Shown: positions 1-6,094, numbered from the stretch's first letter. The stretch: DNA of 64,000 nucleotides from Clostridium sp. AM22-11AC (GCF_003473545.1 NZ_QUCM01000006.1:1-64000); one strand, 5' to 3'. Translations and numbers: made by a program. The notes: generated by a model not told the origin, from the sequence alone.

Positions 1-2
1 CT

Positions 3-419
3 TTCCTTGGCTTAAGCCAGGATACCTCTGCCACAGACATGGCTGGAAGCGTACTAGAGGGTGTGGCATTTTCCATCCGCCACGGCCTGGAACTTTTTAT
101 CTGCCCGGCTGTAAAGCTTTCCATCATCGGCGGCGGAGCCAGAGAACTTGCCTGGTGCCAGATCTTAAGCAATGTAATGGGCCTTCCCGTCCACGTCTAC
201 AAAGACCCGGACCTACTGCCCGCACTTGCCATTGCATCAAGCGTTTTCCTGGCCGAAAACATTATCCCGGATTACCAGTCCTTTATCCATGTATTAGAGG
301 AAAAAGGCGGCTGCACCGTACTGGAACCGGACCCGGATGCTGTAAAAGCCTATAAACCTGTTTATGAGAAATATAAGACCATTTATCCTATGATACGTGA
401 GTTTTATCATGAGGTGTAA
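3..419 (+). CDS. Xylulokinase-like FGGY carbohydrate kinase, C-terminal part
   Basis: The reading frame is open to the left edge, so only the last 138 residues are present. They match the ATPase-side C-terminal domain of FGGY sugar kinases, which phosphorylate a pentulose such as xylulose with ATP. Visible marks are FLGLSQDTSATDMAGSVLEG (the conserved helix after the active-site region), the glycine-rich IIGGGARELAWCQ nucleotide-binding segment, and a natural-looking end (YEKYKTIYPMIREFYHEV). The sugar cannot be fixed from this part. The stop lies 24 bases before the first phage-like gene, which faces it. That abrupt change marks the left border of the accessory region. Confidence 0.85.
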   Translation, partial: FLGLSQDTSATDMAGSVLEGVAFSIRHGLELFICPAVKLSIIGGGARELAWCQILSNVMGLPVHVYKDPDLLPALAIASSVFLAENIIPDYQSFIHVLEEKGGCTVLEPDPDAVKAYKPVYEKYKTIYPMIREFYHEV

Positions 420-443
420 TCAAACCTCCCGGTATATCTTAAT

Positions 444-647
444 TTACCGATGATACCAAATCATCTTGCCATCAGCCATTTTCAGTTCTACCTTATCAGG
501 ATAGTTATCACTATCTTTGCAAGCATGGAACCTCATATCATGGATTTCCAGCGCAGCCCTATGGTTACTCTCACATTTCTTGCACTCATTTTTGTCTTTA
601 TACTTCGTTCCGCAATGCTCACACACATACAACTGTATACTCTTCAT
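444..647 (-). CDS. Small zinc-ribbon phage-type protein (67 aa)
   Basis: Function not recognised. The start chosen is the ATG at 647, which sits five bases after GGAGG; a TTG further upstream would overlap the ribosome binding site. The first 25 residues carry a C-x2-C ... C-x2-C pattern (CEHCGTKYKDKNECKKCE), typical of a small zinc ribbon, followed by a charged C-terminus. It is the most distal gene of the leftward early operon, and its stop is next to the xylulokinase gene. Proteins of this kind are common in prophage early regions. Confidence 0.7.
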   Translation of the reverse strand: MKSIQLYVCEHCGTKYKDKNECKKCESNHRAALEIHDMRFHACKDSDNYPDKVELKMADGKMIWYHR

Positions 648-729
648 TTCTCCCTCCAAATCTTAATTAAAAATCTCTTTAACATAAGTTTCTGGAAAAA
701 TCTTTTATTAAAATTTTTCGCCTAAAATC

Positions 730-927
730 TTAATTTAACCTCATATTCCCATTCGCGAATTTATAACATTCTGTCAAATGTCTCAAATCTTCTTTATGAG
801 CCTTTACCACGGGATGTTTATACGCTTCTTCCATCGTAATTCCATGATCTCTTGCAAACTGCATGGTAAATTTGCTATGTTCGCCGAGATACGGATTCTC
901 TTCTATGTCTTTATCATATCTTCCCAC
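730..927 (-). CDS. Small phage-type protein, unknown (65 aa)
   Basis: Function not recognised. A GTG at 927 is preferred as the start: GGAGG lies nine bases upstream, while the ATG at 936 directly touches the GGAGG and would leave no spacing. The protein then begins with GRYDKDIEENPYLGEHSK, is polar, and has no membrane segment. It belongs to the leftward operon of small genes. Confidence 0.6.
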   Translation of the reverse strand: MGRYDKDIEENPYLGEHSKFTMQFARDHGITMEEAYKHPVVKAHKEDLRHLTECYKFANGNMRLN

Positions 928-945
928 TGCTATCATCCTCCAATC

Positions 946-1074
946 TTAATTTTTGTTTTTATGAGATTCAGATATCCGCCTTTTTACACACTTGGGGCAT
1001 AAAAAAGCTCTCTTACTTTTAGCTTTAAATACAGTTCCGCAGTCTTCGCAGATCGTGTTATATACCTTTTCCAT
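946..1074 (-). CDS. Very small zinc-ribbon protein (42 aa)
   Basis: A 42-residue ORF starting MEKVYNTICEDCGTVFKAKS with a C-x2-C ... C-x2-C pair (CEDC, CPKC) and a basic C-terminus. It starts one base after the stop of the upstream gene (TAG at 1076-1078, ATG at 1074) and has GGAG nine bases upstream, so it is translationally coupled. It is likely a zinc-binding phage protein of unknown role. Confidence 0.65.
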   Translation of the reverse strand: MEKVYNTICEDCGTVFKAKSKRAFLCPKCVKRRISESHKNKN

Positions 1075-1075
1075 C

Positions 1076-1381
1076 CTATCTCCTATCTGAAGGTTTTTCC
1101 TTCAAGAGCTTCGATATCTCTTCTTTCTGGATATCTGTTAAAAAGCCAATCATATGCGCACATATGGTGATCCTTGCTTTCGGATCAGAGAACATATCTT
1201 TTACATGCTTTTCAATCATGCAGTCAAGCACGGCTATAGCCTCATCCATCTCTAAATGTTCACCTTCCCAAGTGGCATTAAGAATTAAGCCTCCTTTTCC
1301 ATCGGCAATTGTAAGCCCCAGTGCTGTCTTTCCTTTCAATACTGCTGTTTCTTTTTCAGCTTCCATCGTTACTGTAACCAT
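1076..1381 (-). CDS. Phage-type protein, unknown (101 aa)
   Basis: Function not recognised. The ATG at 1381 is chosen because GGAGG precedes it with a four-base gap; upstream in-frame codons lack a ribosome binding site. The sequence is soluble, with a beta-rich first half (TALGLTIADGKGGLILNATW) and a helical acidic second half ending in a lysine-rich tail. It lies between the PP-loop ATPase gene and the 42-aa zinc ribbon. Confidence 0.6.
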   Translation of the reverse strand: MVTVTMEAEKETAVLKGKTALGLTIADGKGGLILNATWEGEHLEMDEAIAVLDCMIEKHVKDMFSDPKARITICAHMIGFLTDIQKEEISKLLKEKPSDRR

Positions 1382-1469
1382 TCTTCCTCCTGATATCTCG
1401 TGACTATCTTTTGAAACATGGTAGAAAATCACGAGATAATAGCTTAACCTATTCTTTCAAACCGAAATT

Positions 1470-2681
1470 TTACATATCAAAAATGCTCATCTGGCCCTTA
1501 CAGTTTCCACCGATTGTGGTCGGGTCCCAACCGACACCGATATAATCCAGGACTTTCGCCCAACCGTATTCTTTTCCTTCTGCATCTTTACAAAGATGAA
1601 ACATTAGATAGTCCCATTCCTTTGGATTGCTCTTATACAGCATGTCAAACCGGTGTGGCCGCTTTTCCATGTGGATTCCAAACCCGCACATGCTGCAACC
1701 GGTCCGCTGAGCTTTTGTGGTATAGAGGGTACCATCCGGCTGTCGTTCTATGGTTCCGTAAATTTCCGGAATAATACTGTCTGGCATTACAAAACATTCA
1801 GCAATCTTTCCAACTGTTAATAACTTCTGACGGTATTTTTCTTTCAGACCGTCCTTCCAGAGCTTGTCCATCTCTAATGCCAACGTCAAAATGTCCTGCC
1901 GGCCGAAGATTGCAAATGGTGCTGACCTGATCGTAGACGCTCCAAAATAATTGCAACCATTCATTCTCAGACTTTTTGCCCTACGACCACCCTCTGATGC
2001 CATAAGTCCCAGATAAGGTACGCTGTTATGTTCTTTTCCCCAGTCATCACAATTTTTTTCTTTGAGGTAATAACAACACTTGGAAGATACCAAAAAGTCC
2101 GGTTTCCGGAAGTCGCAGCCCTCTGTTTCATTTTCATAACCGCCAAACAGCTCTAACCAGCGCTGTTTTAATTGCATCTTTGAATTTTTCTGCCAGCCTC
2201 CATAAGCTCCCGTCTCACCAGTGATAATCGCATGGCGAACCGTTTTATTCTTTTCAGACGGATTCTGCAACAGTTCTATTTTGGCAGCAACTTCTTTCGA
2301 TATGACCGGAAAGCCAAACTCCTGTATTACTTTTGCTTTTGTCCAGAAGCTACCATCTTTCCGCTTTAACGGCGGAACATTGATAATCCCAAGTGCTTTA
2401 TGTACTCTCTGAATAGATTTATCTTCCAGAGATGATGCACTAACTCCCGGTGCATCAATACCGCAAATCTCATGCAAAAACAAATACAGTACAATGCTAT
2501 CCAGTCCGCCAACTGATACGTGATAATTGAGTTCCCGCCCATCACATTCCCTGGCGAATTCCTCTGCACGGATCCTTGCATATCGCCTTTTAAATTCATA
2601 CGGCTCTTTTTCTTTTGCGATAAAATAAGCAATCTTATTTTTCGTTCCTAACCGCTGCATCCGTTCCTGTACTGATTCCAT
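1470..2681 (-). CDS. Phage PP-loop ATPase, PAPS-reductase-like (403 aa)
   Basis: It has the adenine-nucleotide PP-loop signature SVGGLDS near residue 56, in the place of SGGxDS of the PAPS reductase/ATP sulfurylase family, followed by YLFLHEICGID. The middle has KCCYYLKEK and the GLMASEGGRRAKSL segment. The end has a C-x2-C pair in CSMCGFGIH followed by RPHRFDML. That layout is the one seen in phage and Firmicutes PAPS-reductase-like proteins rather than in assimilatory CysH. The family activates a substrate by adenylation; the substrate here is unknown, and base or tRNA thiolation and DNA modification are both possible. The cysteines could hold metal or an Fe-S cluster, but this is inference. 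The ATG has GGAAGG six bases upstream and overlaps the previous gene by 47 bases. Confidence 0.75.
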   Translation of the reverse strand: MESVQERMQRLGTKNKIAYFIAKEKEPYEFKRRYARIRAEEFARECDGRELNYHVSVGGLDSIVLYLFLHEICGIDAPGVSASSLEDKSIQRVHKALGIINVPPLKRKDGSFWTKAKVIQEFGFPVISKEVAAKIELLQNPSEKNKTVRHAIITGETGAYGGWQKNSKMQLKQRWLELFGGYENETEGCDFRKPDFLVSSKCCYYLKEKNCDDWGKEHNSVPYLGLMASEGGRRAKSLRMNGCNYFGASTIRSAPFAIFGRQDILTLALEMDKLWKDGLKEKYRQKLLTVGKIAECFVMPDSIIPEIYGTIERQPDGTLYTTKAQRTGCSMCGFGIHMEKRPHRFDMLYKSNPKEWDYLMFHLCKDAEGKEYGWAKVLDYIGVGWDPTTIGGNCKGQMSIFDM

Positions 2682-2817
2682 TTCTTTCCTTCCTCACGCA
2701 CTCTCTATGCATGTACAATACAGTCCCTCTCTTTGTCCTGATCCACTCTGCATCTCCATTGATCACCTTCTGGCAGATGCAGCAGACCGGGACAGATACT
2801 TTCTTTGGGTCATTCAT
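2635..2817 (-). CDS. Small zinc-finger-like phage protein (60 aa)
   Basis: Residues 11-40 carry C-C-x2-C ... H-x3-C (VCCICQKVINGDAEW, then MHRECV), consistent with a treble-clef-like zinc site. The start has GGAGGAG about six bases upstream and its ATGA overlaps the stop of the preceding gene. Its 3' end runs 47 bases into the PP-loop ATPase gene. Role unknown. Confidence 0.65.
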   Translation of the reverse strand: MNDPKKVSVPVCCICQKVINGDAEWIRTKRGTVLYMHRECVRKERNGISTGTDAAVRNEK

Positions 2818-3161
2818 CGGGTCTCCTCCGCAATCATTTGTTTAAGTTTCTTTTCAAGCGCCTCATTTTTAGCAATACGGCTTTTCACTGTTTCTGCTGC
2901 ATCAAGACCATGCAGCTTACATATTTCAAGATCTTGATGTTGATGGCGCGTATCATCCTGCACAATGCAGAGTAATAGCACCAATTCTTCCTCTGACATT
3001 ATCTCTCTCTTGTCTTTTGCCAGCTGTTTAATTACTGCCAGCATTGAATCATAGCAAAAGCAAATGGCATCCTCTGCTATGCTGTCTCCGCCATAGTTCT
3101 CAAGCGTTGACTGCATATTTTCTCTCAAAGCCTGTTCCAGCTCTGTTTTTTTCAAATACAT
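2814..3161 (-). CDS. Phage-type helical protein, unknown (115 aa)
   Basis: Function not recognised. The ATG at 3161 (MYLKKTELEQALREN) follows GGAG with a short spacer and is preferred over an upstream in-frame start. The protein is almost wholly helical and charged, with an acidic middle and a lysine-rich C-terminal helix. Its stop overlaps the next start by four bases (ATGA). Confidence 0.65.
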   Translation of the reverse strand: MYLKKTELEQALRENMQSTLENYGGDSIAEDAICFCYDSMLAVIKQLAKDKREIMSEEELVLLLCIVQDDTRHQHQDLEICKLHGLDAAETVKSRIAKNEALEKKLKQMIAEETR

Positions 3162-3171
3162 TTTGTCTCCT

Positions 3172-3525
3172 TTATCTTTTTCCATATTCCCGGATCAACT
3201 GCGCTGCTTTCTTCTGGCCTTTTTCTTCCAGGAAGCTAATTACATAATCAATATCACACATCTGCCCTCGCTTTTTCTGGTTCAGTCCGATAACCTCATC
3301 GATGCTGTCCCAATCAAATTCAATACCATATTTCTGCTTTAAAACTTCCGCATAGTCCCTGGCTGTTTCATACTGGCAACCAAACGGGTCTATTGCATCC
3401 ATCATGTTGCACAGATTAATAAAAGCATCTTTCCACCTCAGCAGCCTGTCCTTTCCAAAGTGGAACTCCTGATTCAGCGAAAACATCACCGTTGGGGTAA
3501 ATGTCGCTAATATTCTGTGTGCCAA
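3172..3525 (-). CDS. Phage-type protein, unknown (117 aa, TTG start)
   Basis: Function not recognised. The only start near the preceding stop is a TTG four bases beyond it; AGG is close upstream. The ATG at 3486 has no ribosome binding site. The protein is soluble, with Trp/Phe-rich stretches (FHFGKDRLLRWKDAF, FDWDSIDEVIGL) and a helical, lysine-rich C-terminus. It overlaps no neighbour but is tightly spaced, suggesting coupled translation. Confidence 0.55.
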   Translation of the reverse strand: MAHRILATFTPTVMFSLNQEFHFGKDRLLRWKDAFINLCNMMDAIDPFGCQYETARDYAEVLKQKYGIEFDWDSIDEVIGLNQKKRGQMCDIDYVISFLEEKGQKKAAQLIREYGKR

Positions 3526-3528
3526 GAC

Positions 3529-3699
3529 CTAGCTTATCTCATTCGCCTTTTTTGCCGATACTTCCAGCGGAATGAACTGGGCATTTCTAACCCTGATCTC
3601 CTTCTTTAATTCTTCTATCCCGCCCCTTTCTACTATTTCCAGGGCATATTTGAGGCCATCCATCCTGGCCTGATAGGTTTTATCTCTTTTTATATTCAT
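3529..3699 (-). CDS. Small phage-type protein, unknown (56 aa)
   Basis: Begins MNIKRDKTYQARMDGLKYAL at an ATG with AGGAAGG eight bases upstream. The open frame continues upstream to 3948, but that part lacks a ribosome binding site and reads like translated non-coding DNA. A 14-codon ORF with a strong GGAGG starts at 3724 and overlaps this start in another frame; it may act as a leader. Helical and charged; role unknown. Confidence 0.6.
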   Translation of the reverse strand: MNIKRDKTYQARMDGLKYALEIVERGGIEELKKEIRVRNAQFIPLEVSAKKANEIS

Positions 3700-3737
3700 T
3701 TGTTTTCCTTCCTTTGTTGTACATGGTCCCTCCTTTC

Positions 3738-3776
3738 GGGCCGGGATTTGGAGGACATTTGATAGGTTCCCGGCCC
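3738..3776. repeat. GC-rich inverted repeat in early operon
   Basis: Perfect 9-bp arms GGGCCGGGA / TCCCGGCCC around a 21-base loop, in the gene-poor gap 3700-3850 between two small leftward genes. No T-run follows on the leftward transcript, so it looks more like an RNA processing or stability hairpin than a terminator. Confidence 0.55.
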
Positions 3777-3850
3777 TTTCGGTCAGTAGTATACTGGGTA
3801 TAATAGATTGGGTAGTGACATATTCTGCTGACCACAAGTTTCTATATGTA

Positions 3851-4045
3851 TCAGTCCTTTTTAGGACGAGATACCAACTGTTTCCCTCTACGGGTTGGAT
3901 CCGGACACAGTGCCGTTCCAGCGTATGCCGGTCTTCTGAAGCTTTCACCCATCGGTGATGGGTGCTTTTCCATGTCGATCAATTCCGCTTCTTTTCTTTT
4001 TCTGCCTTTTTCTCTATATTCTGCTCTAACCTTATGATCTTCCAT
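3851..4045 (-). CDS. Putative small basic protein (64 aa)
   Basis: The start MEDHKVRAEYREKGRKRKEAE has AGGAG six bases upstream and lies eight bases after the HNH gene, so the beginning looks real. The C-terminal half (RRPAYAGTALCPDPTRRG) has unlikely composition for a protein, and a perfect 8-bp inverted repeat (CACCCATC / GATGGGTG) lies inside it. It could be a short gene extended by chance or one that has suffered a frameshift. Confidence 0.4.
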   Translation of the reverse strand: MEDHKVRAEYREKGRKRKEAELIDMEKHPSPMGESFRRPAYAGTALCPDPTRRGKQLVSRPKKD

Positions 4046-4053
4046 ATAGTCTC

Positions 4054-4365
4054 CTACAGGTAGCTGATCCCGTATCTGCTACGGAACGCTTCCCTGGCTT
4101 CTTTTTCTGTTTTTCCGCCTGCAACCGCACGTTTCTCCCAGGCAAGTTGTCCCATCATCTTGGACATCATCTCTGCCATTGGATTTCCATGGATCCGCGT
4201 AAGCACATCTCCTATGTTATGGCAGTTATTGCAGCACGGGATTTTCAGTCCGTCTTCCTCTGCCTTTTTTCGGTTCGGGCCTCCGATCAGATGATGTTTA
4301 GCCTCAACTGGTCTGCCGCAAAACAGGCAATACTCGTTATATTCTGTTATTATTCCTTTTTTCAT
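4054..4365 (-). CDS. HNH-like phage nuclease (103 aa)
   Basis: Residues 12-50 show CLFCG, a double histidine in AKHHLIGG, then IPCCNNCHN: the zinc-framed beta-beta-alpha core of small HNH proteins, with His-His in the catalytic position and C-x2-C pairs on both sides. The rest is helical and charged. Small HNH proteins in phages act in packaging or as homing or recombination nucleases; which applies here cannot be told. The start is ATG; a 16-codon ORF ends in a TAATG overlap with it. Confidence 0.7.
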   Translation of the reverse strand: MKKGIITEYNEYCLFCGRPVEAKHHLIGGPNRKKAEEDGLKIPCCNNCHNIGDVLTRIHGNPMAEMMSKMMGQLAWEKRAVAGGKTEKEAREAFRSRYGISYL

Positions 4366-4431
4366 TAGATTTCACTTGCACATCCAGCTCTTTGGATGGT
4401 ATAATCTCCTTGCATGATTTTTGATATTGAG

Positions 4432-4468
4432 TAAAGCCCCGGTTCTCCAATCCCATACCAGGGCTTTA
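4432..4468. terminator. Stem-loop at end of early sub-operon
   Basis: Perfect 8-bp arms TAAAGCCC / GGGCTTTA around a 21-base loop. It overlaps the stop codon of the 55-aa zinc-ribbon gene. The T-run is strong only on the plus strand, so on the leftward transcript it may be partial, allowing read-through into the HNH gene. Confidence 0.5.
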
Positions 4469-4633
4469 TTCTTTTTTATCTGGTTTCAAAAACAACCGGT
4501 ACTGTCCACCATGTTCCTGAATGGTCGGTACTATCTTTACCTTTTCTTGTGCTCTTCTGCAATCATCGCAGATACTTCCTTCTCCCGGATCCAGAAAGCA
4601 GCCACATTTGCGGCATTTATTCCACTTCCTCAT
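4466..4633 (-). CDS. Small zinc-ribbon protein (55 aa)
   Basis: MRKWNKCRKCGCFLDPGEGS followed by ICDDCRRAQ: two C-x2-C knuckles, a classic zinc ribbon. The ATG at 4633 overlaps the stop of the preceding 44-aa gene as ATGA, which fixes the start. Role unknown; it may bind nucleic acid or a host protein. Confidence 0.65.
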   Translation of the reverse strand: MRKWNKCRKCGCFLDPGEGSICDDCRRAQEKVKIVPTIQEHGGQYRLFLKPDKKE

Positions 4634-4764
4634 CGGCTCGCCTGCCAAATGTTACATAATATGGAAAAAAATGTGATTGCCTCCAGAATCCAACAACGAT
4701 ATTTCCAATCCTCACATGCTTCCTTGGCTCCGTGAAACAGCCGTCTGTAATAATCTGTATCCAT
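4630..4764 (-). CDS. Very small membrane protein (44 aa)
   Basis: Starts MDTDYYRRLFHGAKEACEDW at 4764 with AAGGGAG nine bases upstream. Residues 26-42 (ILEAITFFSILCNIWQA) form one hydrophobic helix. Its stop overlaps the start of the zinc-ribbon gene by four bases, and it starts four bases after the stop of the 49-aa gene, so it belongs to the same translationally coupled chain. Confidence 0.6.
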   Translation of the reverse strand: MDTDYYRRLFHGAKEACEDWKYRCWILEAITFFSILCNIWQASR

Positions 4765-4767
4765 TTT

Positions 4768-4917
4768 TTATGCTCCCTTCTTTTCTTTCTCTCGATTCCG
4801 AATATTTTCCCACGCTCTTAAGATCACTTCATAAGCTGGATGTCCTTCCGGCAGTTTTATAGAAGACATATCCTCTATAATTTTTCCTGTCCGGGCAGAA
4901 ATGTTGATAACTTTCAT
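4768..4917 (-). CDS. Very small phage-type protein (49 aa)
   Basis: Begins MKVINISARTGKIIEDMSSI with GGAAGGAGAG just upstream. Soluble; beta-like start, helical lysine-rich end. Second gene of the leftward operon. Not recognised. Confidence 0.6.
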   Translation of the reverse strand: MKVINISARTGKIIEDMSSIKLPEGHPAYEVILRAWENIRNREKEKKGA

Positions 4918-4928
4918 ATCTCTCCTTC

Positions 4929-5081
4929 CTATGCTGTTTTCACCTCTTCCTTATCCAGGCGCTCTTTTGCTGCCAGGATATCTACAGAAGCTTTCATTAT
5001 GGTCAGGCTATTGCTGTCCATTTTACTGAGCTTCTCCACCATTTCTACGATCATCTGGTTTTTCTTTTCTTCCATGCTCAT
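4929..5081 (-). CDS. First gene of leftward early operon (50 aa)
   Basis: Begins MSMEEKKNQMIVEMVEKLSK at 5081 with GGAGT five bases upstream, about 38 bases downstream of the leftward TATAAT. The protein is a single helical, highly charged unit without cysteines. As the first gene under repressor control it could be a regulator (Cro/antirepressor-like) or an early anti-host protein, but it has no recognisable HTH. Confidence 0.6.
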   Translation of the reverse strand: MSMEEKKNQMIVEMVEKLSKMDSNSLTIMKASVDILAAKERLDKEEVKTA

Positions 5082-5104
5082 GTACTCCTTTCTTTCGTTA
5101 TTTT

Positions 5105-5188
5105 GTTGCTATGCCACTATTATATGTGGCTATGCGACTTTTGTCAATATATTTTTGTGGCATTGCTACTTTTTGTTGACAATGCCAC
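5105..5188. promoter_or_regulatory. Four operator-like palindromes of phage switch
   Basis: Four copies of a 13-14 bp imperfect palindrome beginning GTGGC on one strand: 5105-5117 (reverse), 5126-5138, 5157-5169 and 5175-5188 (reverse, one base longer). They read GTGGCATAGCAAC, GTGGCTATGCGAC, GTGGCATTGCTAC and GTGGCATTGTCAAC. Centres are about 21, 31 and 18-19 bp apart, so most lie on similar faces of the helix. They overlap both divergent promoters, so the adjacent XRE repressor is the likely ligand. Confidence 0.7.
5119..5147 (-). promoter_or_regulatory. Leftward early promoter
   Basis: On the minus strand: TTGACA (5147-5142), a 17-bp spacer, TATAAT (5124-5119). A full-consensus sigma-A promoter driving the early operon. 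Operator-like site 5126-5138 sits in its spacer and 5105-5117 just downstream, so bound repressor would block it. Confidence 0.8.
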
Positions 5189-5204
5189 ATTTTTGATATA
5201 TATT
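5176..5204 (+). promoter_or_regulatory. Repressor promoter (rightward)
   Basis: TTGACA (5176-5181), a 17-bp spacer and TATATT (5199-5204), 25 bases before the repressor start. The -35 box lies inside an operator-like palindrome (5175-5188), which suggests autoregulation. Confidence 0.75.
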
Positions 5205-5228
5205 GAAATCATGAAAGGGGTGATCATC

Positions 5229-5621
5229 TTGAACAAAAGATTTAAATCTTTACGTCAGACGTTAGATTTAACTCAGCAGGAATTTGCTGATAAATTAGGT
5301 ATTGTGCGAAACAACGTTGCATGTTACGAAACTGGTAAGCGTTCTCCTAGTGATGCCGTTGTTTCTTTAGTATGCAAAACTTTCAATGTTAATGAAAACT
5401 GGCTCCGAACCGGTGTTGGACCTATGTTTCTGGATCTTCCGGAAGAAGATGAAACTGCAGCTATTGTCGCAACTCTATTAGATCCAGATAAAGAACCATT
5501 TTTCAACGTTATTGTTGAAATAATGAAAAGCTACCAGTCACTAAGTCCAAATTCAAAGCAGGCAATTAATGAGCTTGCTGATAATATTTTGAAGAATTTA
5601 AACAAAAAAAGAGAGGGCTAA
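5229..5621 (+). CDS. XRE-family phage repressor (130 aa)
   Basis: An N-terminal helix-turn-helix of the Cro/CI type: FKSLRQTLDLTQQEFADKLG then NNVACYETGKRSPSDAVVSL. A C-terminal half (about residues 60-130) is probably for dimerisation, with no Ser/Lys peptidase signature, so no LexA-like self-cleavage is visible. The TTG at 5229 is preferred to the ATG at 5211, because AGGGG lies eight bases before TTG and overlaps the ATG region. It faces the leftward operon across the operator array and is the likely lysogeny keeper. Confidence 0.8.
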   Translation: MNKRFKSLRQTLDLTQQEFADKLGIVRNNVACYETGKRSPSDAVVSLVCKTFNVNENWLRTGVGPMFLDLPEEDETAAIVATLLDPDKEPFFNVIVEIMKSYQSLSPNSKQAINELADNILKNLNKKREG

Positions 5622-5628
5622 CGCCCTC
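5613..5628 (+). terminator. Repressor terminator
   Basis: GAGGGC, loop TAAC (which contains the repressor stop codon), GCCCTC, then TTCTCTCC. A short strong stem with a weak T-run. It also overlaps the stop of the convergent 45-aa gene. Confidence 0.6.
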
Positions 5629-5755
5629 TTCTCTCCAGATACCTTTTTACCAGTGTAAACAGCTGTTTTAGAAATAAGGTATCCAACTGATCCATATAGC
5701 TTATATTCCGGATCAAAAATTGCTTCACATGATTGACATTAACATTATTATTCAT
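5618..5755 (-). CDS. Very small phage-type protein (45 aa)
   Basis: Begins MNNNVNVNHVKQFLIRNISY at 5755 with GGAAGG five bases upstream. Helical, with a basic C-terminus (VKRYLERRGR). Its last codons overlap the repressor stop on the other strand, and it is downstream of the second XRE gene on the same strand. Not recognised; it could be an excisionase-like or antirepressor protein, but no signature shows this. Confidence 0.5.
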   Translation of the reverse strand: MNNNVNVNHVKQFLIRNISYMDQLDTLFLKQLFTLVKRYLERRGR

Positions 5756-5838
5756 ATGTACCTTCCTTTCTCTACAGTAGTTTGTCTGTTAAAGCAATTA
5801 TATCTTAGAAAGCAAGGTTTGTGTGGGTTTATGACGAT

Positions 5839-5858
5839 TTGTCCACTATGGTGGACAA
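5839..5858. repeat. TTGTCCAC palindrome at end of XRE gene
   Basis: Perfect 8-bp arms TTGTCCAC / GTGGACAA around TATG, overlapping the TAG stop codon of the second XRE gene. No T-run follows on either strand. It resembles an operator or a recombination-directionality site more than a terminator. Confidence 0.5.
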
Positions 5859-6055
5859 TAGGTAAACAGATCATATGGCGGTACGTTCAGTGCCTCTGCC
5901 AGACAACACAGTGTATACACTGTTGGGTGTTGCTTTCCATTTTCAATATTATTGATCTGTGATTTACTTATTCCAGATAACTCTGAAAGTTTTCTAATAG
6001 ACAACTTTCTCTCCACTCGTAATACGTATAAATTATAGCTAATCGTGCCTGTCAA
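5846..6055 (-). CDS. Second XRE-family regulator (69 aa)
   Basis: Almost the whole protein is one helix-turn-helix domain: VERKLSIRKLSELSGISKSQ, then INNIENGKQHPTVYTLCCLA, LNVPPYDLF. The TTG start at 6055 has AAGGA eight bases upstream. It is divergent from the membrane-protein pair at 6095-7465 with 39 bases between, so it is a candidate controller of that pair. It differs from the 130-aa repressor in lacking any C-terminal domain. Confidence 0.75.
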   Translation of the reverse strand: MTGTISYNLYVLRVERKLSIRKLSELSGISKSQINNIENGKQHPTVYTLCCLAEALNVPPYDLFTYCPP

Positions 6056-6094
6056 TCAATTAATCCTTTCATTACATTTATAAAAGGAGTTTAC

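Noticed and set aside
3529..3948. A 139-residue protein on the minus strand
   Set aside because: Only the last 56 residues have a ribosome binding site and protein-like sequence; the upstream part overlaps an inverted repeat.
3951..3974. CACCCATC / GATGGGTG hairpin as a terminator
   Set aside because: On the leftward transcript it lies inside an ORF and has no T-run; on the plus strand there is no gene to terminate.
4365..4415. A 16-codon ORF ending in TAATG with the HNH gene start
   Set aside because: It has no ribosome binding site and its sequence has no protein-like features. Mentioned only as a possible leader.
5840..5860. Possible terminator after the second XRE gene
   Set aside because: A perfect palindrome but no T-run on either strand, so reported as an operator-like repeat instead.
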